Below are positions 10,091 through 15,419 of a DNA stretch of 15,419 bases, in pieces. Origin of the DNA: Saccoglossus kowalevskii (Eukaryota; Hemichordata; Enteropneusta; Harrimaniidae). The notes under the pieces were generated by a model, which was given only the letters and a program-made list of their open reading frames with translations, was not told the origin of the DNA and did no database searches. The stretch is from NCBI RefSeq assembly GCF_000003605.2, contig NW_003134345.1, forward strand, positions 266,650-282,068. Reading direction: 5' to 3'. Positions within the stretch are counted from its first letter, which is position 1. Each line of letters begins with the position of its first letter. Both the position numbers and the translations under genes were made by a program.

Positions 10091-10725
10091 AGTTATATTC
10101 ATTAATTTTCGTTTAGTCTAATCGCGTCGTTTTAGGCGAATTCTTAATGTACTTTTGATACATATTTTTTATTTTATTCTGTTTCAATAAATCATTGACA
10201 TCTCAACACTTGAATTCTTACATTGTATTGCATATTTGCTGACAATATTTGTGTATATCGACACTTGAATGAAATTATTCACAATATAATTCATATTTAC
10301 AATTTACACTCATATTATGCTTCTACCATTTTTTTTAATTATTATACAGTAGTATTGACTCGTGAACAAACATCGCACCGAGGTCTAACTGTACCCCGAA
10401 TCTCAACACACTACTCATTCTGTGTTATTTTCATAACATTTGTACATATATCAGTTGTAATACTCAAATAGTAATGATAATACATATACAAAAGTAAATT
10501 GATTTGAGTGACCTCACCCTTAACTAATTACGACCACGCCCGCATATTATATTATTATATTTCATTATTAGGCGCCATGATGACGATTTGTGTTGAAATG
10601 ACCTTTCTAAGTGCGCATGACTATACAAATCACTCATATTGCCAAGGGGATTAGCCCGACCTAAAGTATCACGTTTTTATTAAAAAATAGTTTGCGTATG
10701 GGTATTTATTGTGTTGTATTTTGAG

Positions 10726-10738
10726 CGGAAGTGACGTA
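10726..10738 (+). promoter_or_regulatory. Composite ETS/CRE-like site
   Basis: CGGAAGTGACGTA joins an ETS core (GGAA) to a CRE half-site (TGACGT) in the arrangement common in animal promoters. It lies 1.1 kb upstream of the EGF1 exon within intron 1. It could mark an alternative internal promoter, but no matching first exon was identified. Confidence 0.3.
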
Positions 10739-11870
10739 TGCCCGAATGACGACACAGTGGAAAGCGTGTTACCAAGTGAACGTTCCGCGTGCAGTTGAAG
10801 TCGAAATAATCATATATCCAATTAAGAACAATGTTGACAGAATAACCCTAATTTATTTAAACCGATTATTAGATTGATAAAATCAAACATGATAATAATA
10901 AATGTAGAATCATCGAATGTATACATTGTTATATTGTAAAATAACATTACAAATATGGCAAATATATTACATATTGTTCGCTGTTTGCAAATTATCAATG
11001 TGATCGCGAAATATTTATTATAAGTAATTTTACACGCAATGTGAGAATTGGTTTATGTTTATGTTTATGGTTATAGTTATCTGTGTTGACAGCAACCGTG
11101 ACGTTGGGGTGGATACACATAATTAGATTTACAGAACTGAACAAAGAACAAATCGTTTCAATACGACCACTAATTATTGCTGATAAATACGAAATCAGGG
11201 TTACAGACATTCTGATTGAAATTTGATGTAGATATAAAACTCAAGCTTTTAAGGAAGTCGACATATGTTATATGAAAGACCGCAAAACGGCAAGTAAGAT
11301 CACAAAAATAGACATAGACAAAAATAAATGATAAAATATTAAATTTAAAAGAATGGAGCCTATAACTACGTCGGAATTTAATCAGATTGAAATCCATGCT
11401 ACAGAGTTTTACTATAGCTTACAACTTGTGTAATCCGAACATCAACATCGATATAACTAAGTGTCTCACCCATTGCGTGCATTGCGCACATAGTATAGAG
11501 CTATTAGTTAACCAGCGCGCGTTGTATATCAAATGACACGTACAAAACACATACAAAGAGGAACAAATGAAGCTATTAGGTTTTCGAGGTATGGAAGATT
11601 TTTGGATTTATAGTATTATCTTAGAACTGATTTGAAATCTGAATCTTCTAACATTATCATCTTACATATAATAGATACTAATGAAATATGGTCGTGTGAT
11701 TTTGTTGGCAAGGTGTCGTCACACACAAAGTTATTGACCTGAAACATATATCGACTTCTTCGATAGACCACAATAAACACATATCAAATACATATCAATT
11801 GCCGTGAGAGTGTAGCATAAACGCGTCTCACGACCGTATAATACTAAATCTTATTTTGTATTGTTTCCAG

Positions 11871-11984
11871 AATGTAACAGCTATCCGTGCCGAAACAATG
11901 CAGCGTGTGTCGAGACTGGTGGGAAGTATCTATGTCAGTGTCAGTACGGATACCATGATATAAACTGCCAATTACAAATCACAG
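11871..11984 (+). CDS. Exon 2: EGF-like domain 1
   Basis: The 114 nt exon supplies residues 29-66. The six cysteines at 30, 35, 41, 50, 52 and 61 have EGF spacing (C-x4-C-x5-C-x8-C-x-C-x8-C), giving the 1-3, 2-4, 5-6 disulfides of the fold. The domain starts with only E-C, so the Asp-x-Asp-Glu calcium motif of the later repeats is missing, and the usual hydroxylated Asp/Asn after Cys3 is Glu43. It carries C-N-S-Y-P-C, which fits the O-glucose acceptor pattern C-x-S-x-P-C. The acceptor is ttgtttccag and the donor acag|gtaagt, both phase 1. A lone, non-calcium-type EGF ahead of a CUB matches the fibropellin layout. The open frame runs on into the intron until a stop near 12191, which would truncate the protein if the intron were retained. 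Confidence 0.9.
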
Positions 11985-12621
11985 GTAAGTGCCGTAGAGA
12001 AACAGGTTTTTATTTTTTCGTGACATCTCCCCTTTTGGGACTTAAACATTTGATCCCAAAATATCAGATCATTGTATTCAATTGCAGTGAAACCAAGTCG
12101 ATGATACAGTTTTATGCTTGCATCAGGGAGGCTCTGTGTTCGATTCCCGGAGGCGACAGTTTATTTAGCAATGTAAATCCGAGCGCAGTTTGAATTGTCT
12201 TTCAAACTTGCGGTATTCAGTTTGGGAAACTGGTGCACATATACACATGCAATTACCTGAATGACATACAAGTCAGGAGAGACAACACTGACTTCAATGT
12301 TAATTTACTGTAAATTCATGTTTGGTTGTTTAAAGTAGCATACTAACTAGTAAAGGTGAAGGCAATATAAAATCAAACATACTCTTGATATTTTGTTGAG
12401 CAAAAAGGTTCCATCAAGTAAATGAAAATAAATAAATAAATAAAAGGTGTATCTCAACTTGTTGCCATGAAAACTCTGGTGGCCATTTAGAAAAGAAAAT
12501 AAGTCAAAATACATACAAGAATGAGTAATAATTGTTACGTCGGGTAACCACAGTTTTTTATTCTTTTAAATATTTTGTAACGTGACATCCTTAAAAAGAA
12601 ATTCAACTGTTTTTGTTACAG
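11985..12621 (+). other. Intron 2 (637 bp), phase 1
   Basis: The intron lies between gtaagt and ttttgttacag. It contains a tRNA-like B-box motif near 12138 and an (AAAT)n run at 12425-12445. It also contains a tttactgtaaattcatg stretch (from 12304) resembling one end of the 8146-8353 MITE family, without a matching partner. No exon is seen. Confidence 0.85.
12425..12445. repeat. (AAAT)n microsatellite
   Basis: About five consecutive AAAT units lie inside intron 2. This is a simple sequence repeat only. Confidence 0.85.
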
Positions 12622-12960
12622 GGCAAACATGTGGCACGACTCACTATACGCCAACGGGCACTATAGCATCACCCACCGATAGCCAAGGACTGTACTCCCC
12701 TCTATCGTACTGTGCATACATTATTCGCGTAGCAGGGGCACAAAGGATACAATTCACGTTTACGTCATTCGATACTGAAGAAGGCAAAGACCATTTTGAA
12801 TATGGTTCCGGACCAATAGCTGACTACAATCAAGCTATTGGTCAATACTCGGGTTCAGTTATACCACCAACGTTCGTAGTTGCAGGTGACCACGCATGGA
12901 TCATGTTTGATACAGATTTGAACGGCGAACGAACAGGATGGACGATAGAGTACCAAGCTG
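12622..12960 (+). CDS. Exon 3: CUB domain
   Basis: The 339 nt exon supplies residues 67-179, one complete CUB domain of the usual length of about 110 residues. It starts QTCGTTHYTPTG-TIASP, the C-G...G-x-I-x-SP opening of CUBs, then has LSYCAYIIRV (second Cys, 97), a hydrophobic IQFTFTSFDTEE strand, KDHFEYGSG, and ends IMFDTDLNGERTGWTIEY. Cys70 and Cys97 should form the first disulfide. The second pair found in most CUBs is missing: no Cys precedes Asp123, and the QYSG stretch has Tyr142 where a Cys is usual. Acidic residues that bind calcium in many CUBs seem kept (Glu119, Asp123, Asp163 or Asp165). CUBs mediate protein binding in secreted proteins. The splice sites tgttacag and gctg|gtaagc are phase 1. 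Confidence 0.9.
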
Positions 12961-13359
12961 GTAAGCATACATCTATCCACACTCGTCAACGCACCAACAC
13001 ATGGATATTTAAACTAACTACCAGATTACATCTTCTAAAAAATTACATTCAATGTTATCGGGCGAAGAGAAAACAGTAAAAACAGTCGGCACACATAACC
13101 TGCCTACAGTTTCAAATGAAATAACTTGGAAACTTTACATTTTGAAAATGTTTAAAAGTACATAAATAATGTGTAAATTGTTTTAAAATTAAATAAATGA
13201 GACAATATTTTCCAATTAGGAAATAACTGACTAAAATGTATGTGAGGTAGCCTGCAACGAGATGATAATGGCGGAGACTGACTGTTCACTACATACCGTT
13301 CACATTCCAGCAACCATTGTATACGTTCGTTTAATTTCGTTTGTTTCATTTAATGACAG
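12961..13359 (+). other. Intron 3 (399 bp), phase 1
   Basis: The donor is gtaagc and the acceptor is tgacag. The open frame of the CUB exon continues to a stop near 13079 and is not coding there. No other feature is seen. Confidence 0.85.
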
Positions 13360-13473
13360 ATCTAGACGACTGTTTGAGCAACCCGTGTCAAAATGGTGGA
13401 TTATGCAATGATGGCGACTACACTTATACATGCACCTGTGCTTCCGGATGGTTCGGAACAAACTGTGAAACAA
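13360..13473 (+). CDS. Exon 4: EGF-like domain 2
   Basis: The 114 nt exon supplies residues 180-217. It begins DLDDC, a variant of the calcium-binding D-x-D-E-C start with Asp for Glu at the fourth position. Cysteines lie at 184, 189, 195, 204, 206 and 215. After Cys3 it reads C-N-D-G-D-Y-T-Y-T-C-T-C, which fits the Asp/Asn beta-hydroxylation pattern (Asp197 and Tyr202). C-L-S-N-P-C fits the O-glucose pattern. The O-fucose pattern is absent because the residue before Cys3 is Leu. The acceptor follows taatgacag and the donor is acaa|gtgagt, both phase 1. This is the first EGF after the CUB, probably calcium binding and stiffening the link to the next repeat. Confidence 0.92.
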
Positions 13474-13875
13474 GTGAGTTTTAATTTGCTAAGTATTCAT
13501 AAAACTGTGTGCAAATTTAACGAAATCTTTATTAAGCACTTGGTATATTATTTTTCGGTCTTTCTTCTGGGTCATCGTTCCTAGTTCACTTAAAACAAAT
13601 ATATCATATAGGTATTTACATTTTTGTGTATACTTTATGTACTATATAGAAATACATACAGGTCACTTACTTGAGTTTACATTTACGTGCTTCTGGTGAA
13701 TAATCAACATCTCGTTGGTTTTAATCAATATGTTAGTTGATATTGTCATTGCATTAATCTGCATTTACTTTCGCATTGGTATACATGGCATTGAGTTCAC
13801 TTGTGTTTTTCACTTTTTTGTGCAATTTAATTAACACCATTATTGTATAATATTAATGTTAATTTATTTTTCCAG
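13474..13875 (+). other. Intron 4 (402 bp), phase 1
   Basis: The intron lies between gtgagt and a tttttccag acceptor preceded by a pyrimidine-rich tract. It is AT-rich and no element was recognised. Confidence 0.85.
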
Positions 13876-13989
13876 ATATCGACGAATGTTCGAGTAATCC
13901 CTGTGCGAATGGTGGTACATGTGTGGATAATGTGAATTCACATACATGCTTATGCACTGCAGGTTGGCGAGGTGCCACTTGTCATCTTG
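13876..13989 (+). CDS. Exon 5: calcium-binding EGF-like domain 3
   Basis: The 114 nt exon supplies residues 218-255. It begins NIDEC, a full calcium-binding EGF start. Cysteines lie at 222, 227, 233, 242, 244 and 253. C-S-S-N-P-C fits the O-glucose pattern and C-A-N-G-G-T-C fits the O-fucose pattern, the only one of the four repeats to do so. After Cys3 it reads [12 protein letters not shown]: Asp235 is in place, but the Tyr/Phe expected five residues later is His240, so calcium packing or hydroxylation may be weaker. The acceptor is tttttccag and the donor cttg|gtaagc, both phase 1. Identical length and phase to its neighbours point to origin by exon duplication. Confidence 0.93.
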
Positions 13990-14436
13990 GTAAGCATATC
14001 CAGCTAGGAGAAAAAATGAACGGAAACATCAATTTTATTATTTTAGTTTAATACTGCATGTTATTTACAGAATCGCACATGGATTGATATCGGAAACTAA
14101 AAAATGTAACTTTTACTGCACGCGCAATGAAAAAAAAAACTAATACGCATGCGTAGTGACTGTTACCGTATCATATGTTTAATAGAACAAATTGTGACTT
14201 AGCTATGTGTTGCAAGAATAGCGCTTTTCATAATGAAATGAATTCACAAACATACAGAATCAAAGAACAATATCATGAAAATATGTTATTGTCCATATTG
14301 AATCTTATAGCTCTATCACACAACACCGCGATAGTGCCAAGTTGTAATCTGAGTATGGTGGGTGTGGCTGTCTTTTCGTTGAGATCAAACGCCTACAACA
14401 TAAAATATACATGTGTTTCCAATATAATAACGTATA

Positions 14437-14886
14437 TTAAAGCGCGGTGGTCGTCGCGCAGCGTGTGTTCGAATTTCATGTAAATAAACAATGTTTTTTA
14501 CACGCGTTGTATACGTCGCTATGAATAGAATAGAATAGTGCTTTATTGATACTGTAAAGAAAATATTACATTTCTTTTTTGGTTATGTACATCAATGAAG
14601 TTGAAAAATTGAAATGACAAATTGTAATGTAAAAATTGAAATGTAGATAGAAAATATAGTAATGTATTAAGTAAAAAATATATAATAAAAAAAGCAACAT
14701 TATATTATTTTGATTGTGAAATAAGTCCTTTCACACATACTTTGATAATAAGTTTTGACATTGTTAGTCAGTGTTTTTTTTTTTTTTTTTACATTGAAAC
14801 ACATATTTAGTTAGAGCATATATAATTGTCTTATCTCTTGAGTCTCATATCGAACAGGACGCGGCACGACGACTGCCGCCCTTTAA
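14437..14886. mobile_element. 133 bp MITE (copy 2), split by a nested insertion
   Basis: The left 88 bp (14437-14524, starting ttaaagcgcggtggtcgtcg) and the right 45 bp (14842-14886, ending gactgccgccctttaa) together equal the 133 bp element at 2028-2160, base for base in length, with 8 substitutions. Both copies lie in the same orientation and both are flanked by TTAA. The element was therefore in place before the 317 bp insertion landed at the tatga/gtc junction. Confidence 0.88.
14525..14841 (-). mobile_element. 317 bp nested insertion, probable non-LTR retroelement tail or SINE
   Basis: The insertion interrupts the MITE exactly. On the minus strand it ends with AATAAA (complement at 14542-14547) followed by a short TATTC repeat tail at 14525-14538, as expected for the 3' end of a retroelement with a microsatellite-like tail. 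Only a three-base TGA is repeated on both sides, so the target duplication is short or decayed. A 17-base T run lies inside at 14774-14790. No coding domain is visible. A 5'-truncated LINE fragment and a SINE are both possible. Confidence 0.6.
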
Positions 14887-15236
14887 TTCCTGTATATATT
14901 TTGGTGTCACAATTGTATGACACTACGTGGTAATAGGGAAAGACCATGCCTACAATATATATACAGCATACCTCTAGAGTTTGAAACATTTTCGTCGCAA
15001 CCGGAGCTTTTAAATGACACGCCCATTTGAATTTGGTACTTATTTTCTGCTGGTATATCACTTCATTAACTCATACGGCTTGGACGTGTACCATCCTCGC
15101 TAACCATGGTCTGTTTAATCGGCCAACATTCGACTTTAAGAACCAGGCGATTCGTCCGATGGTGGTATATATGTGTATATACTAGTATATAAATAAACAT
15201 TGATACGCCAATTACAATATTTGTCTTTGTTTGCAG

Positions 15237-15350
15237 ACATAGACGAATGCGACAGTTCGCCGTGTCAGAACGGAGGCGTCTGTAACAACCTACAAAATGC
15301 ATTTTCGTGTACTTGTTTTCCTGGATTTGACGGTACAAGGTGTGAAAACA
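15237..15350 (+). CDS. Exon 6: calcium-binding EGF-like domain 4
   Basis: The 114 nt exon supplies residues 256-293. It begins DIDEC, a canonical calcium-binding EGF start. Cysteines lie at 260, 265, 271, 280, 282 and 291. C-D-S-S-P-C fits the O-glucose pattern. [12 protein letters not shown] gives the Asn/aromatic pair (Asn273, Phe278) needed for beta-hydroxylation and calcium packing. The O-fucose pattern is absent (Val before Cys3). FPGFDGTRC is the usual end loop. The acceptor is ttgtttgcag and the donor aaca|gtaagt, phase 1, so at least one more exon follows, most likely another EGF of the same frame. It is the best calcium-binding consensus of the four. Confidence 0.94.
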
Positions 15351-15419
15351 GTAAGTGTTCGTGCATATTATGGTTCATGGCAACGTCCACGTCATAAAGA
15401 GTACATGCATAAGAGTACT

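Larger units (their letters stand above)
3426..11870 (+). other. Intron 1 (8,445 bp), phase 1
   Basis: It runs from the gtaagt donor to the ttgtttccag acceptor. I looked through it for EGF- or CUB-like exons (regular TGT/TGC spacing between ag and gt) and saw none, though short exons without cysteine could be missed. Stretches 3426-6477, 6622-8143 and 8356-11860 are AT-rich non-coding sequence with scattered candidate transcription-factor sites. Two mobile-element copies lie inside (6522-6621, 8146-8353). Long first introns in animals often carry enhancers; that role is an inference here. Confidence 0.75.
13990..15236 (+). other. Intron 5 (1,247 bp), phase 1, with nested mobile elements
   Basis: The intron lies between gtaagc and ttgtttgcag. 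It holds the interrupted 133 bp MITE (14437-14886) and its nested 317 bp insertion. A 12 bp perfect palindrome TACGCATGCGTA, similar to the NRF-1 type GCATGC core, is at 14144-14155. A 102-codon open frame at 14175-14483 has no recognisable domain and ends inside the MITE, so it is not called as a gene. Confidence 0.85.
3341..15419 (+). other. Gene model: fibropellin-like secreted EGF/CUB protein, 5' part
   Basis: Six exons (3341-3425, 11871-11984, 12622-12960, 13360-13473, 13876-13989, 15237-15350) join in one frame. All five introns have GT-AG ends and phase 1. The coding part seen is 880 nt, or 293 residues plus one base. Domain order is signal peptide (1-28), EGF1 (29-66), CUB (67-179), EGF2 (180-217), EGF3 (218-255) and EGF4 (256-293). 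In sea urchin fibropellins an EGF, a CUB and a long EGF run precede a C-terminal avidin-like domain, and the proteins sit in the extracellular layer around the embryo. The avidin-like domain would lie beyond the window and is unverified. Other EGF/CUB proteins remain possible. The last donor at 15351 shows that more exons follow. Confidence 0.85.

Noticed and set aside
11861-12193. A 110-codon open frame as a single gene
   Set aside because: Only 11871-11984 is coding. A strong acceptor (ttgtttccag) precedes it and a gtaagt donor ends the EGF domain. The rest is intron read-through.
12582-13079. A 165-codon open frame starting at a Met before the CUB
   Set aside because: The Met lies in intron 2 and the tail lies in intron 3. 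Splice sites at 12622 and 12960 define the exon and fit phase 1 on both sides.
14175-14483. A 102-codon + strand frame in intron 5
   Set aside because: No recognisable domain. It is composed of AT-rich intron sequence and its last part lies in the MITE left end.

Overview
This is eukaryotic, AT-rich, intron-rich nuclear DNA. There are no bacterial-style gene blocks. Every supported coding segment is a short exon bounded by canonical AG/GT splice sites, and long introns and intergenic DNA carry short mobile elements and a satellite array. The recognisable protein is a secreted EGF/CUB protein whose order (signal peptide, EGF, CUB, then consecutive EGF repeats) matches the N-terminal half of the fibropellin family known from sea urchin embryos. 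With the repeat content, this suggests a marine invertebrate, most likely a deuterostome such as an echinoderm, hemichordate or amphioxus. The species cannot be fixed from the sequence.

Layout. Positions 1-1555 hold about 26 head-to-tail copies of a 58-61 bp satellite monomer, running off the left edge. It contains a recently duplicated five-monomer (299 bp) unit. Positions 1556-3265 are non-coding apart from a 133 bp TTAA-flanked inverted-repeat element (MITE-like) at 2028-2160, and they lead into a probable promoter (CCAAT palindrome near 3050, TATA-like box near 3267). The gene starts at ATG 3341 on the + strand. Exon 1 (3341-3425) encodes the signal peptide. An 8.4 kb first intron (3426-11870) follows. 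It holds a divergent copy of the first MITE family, a second MITE of a different family (8146-8353, TA-flanked) and several candidate regulatory sites. Then come exon 2 (EGF1), exon 3 (CUB), and exons 4, 5 and 6 (EGF2, EGF3, EGF4). Intron 5 carries another copy of the 133 bp MITE, split by a nested 317 bp insertion that looks like the tail of a non-LTR retroelement. The gene continues past the right edge.

All intron boundaries in the gene are phase 1 and all four EGF exons are exactly 114 nt, so each is a symmetrical, duplicable one-domain cassette. The six exons join in one frame to give 293 complete residues plus one base. The protein is expected to be an extracellular matrix component with calcium-stabilised EGF rods and one CUB module.

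The most interesting non-genic signal is that the satellite monomer resembles the internal and right part of the 133 bp MITE, and the divergent intronic copy is intermediate between them. This suggests the array arose from a mobile element. I saw no prokaryotic-type defence system, CRISPR array, RNA gene of confident identity or viral gene.
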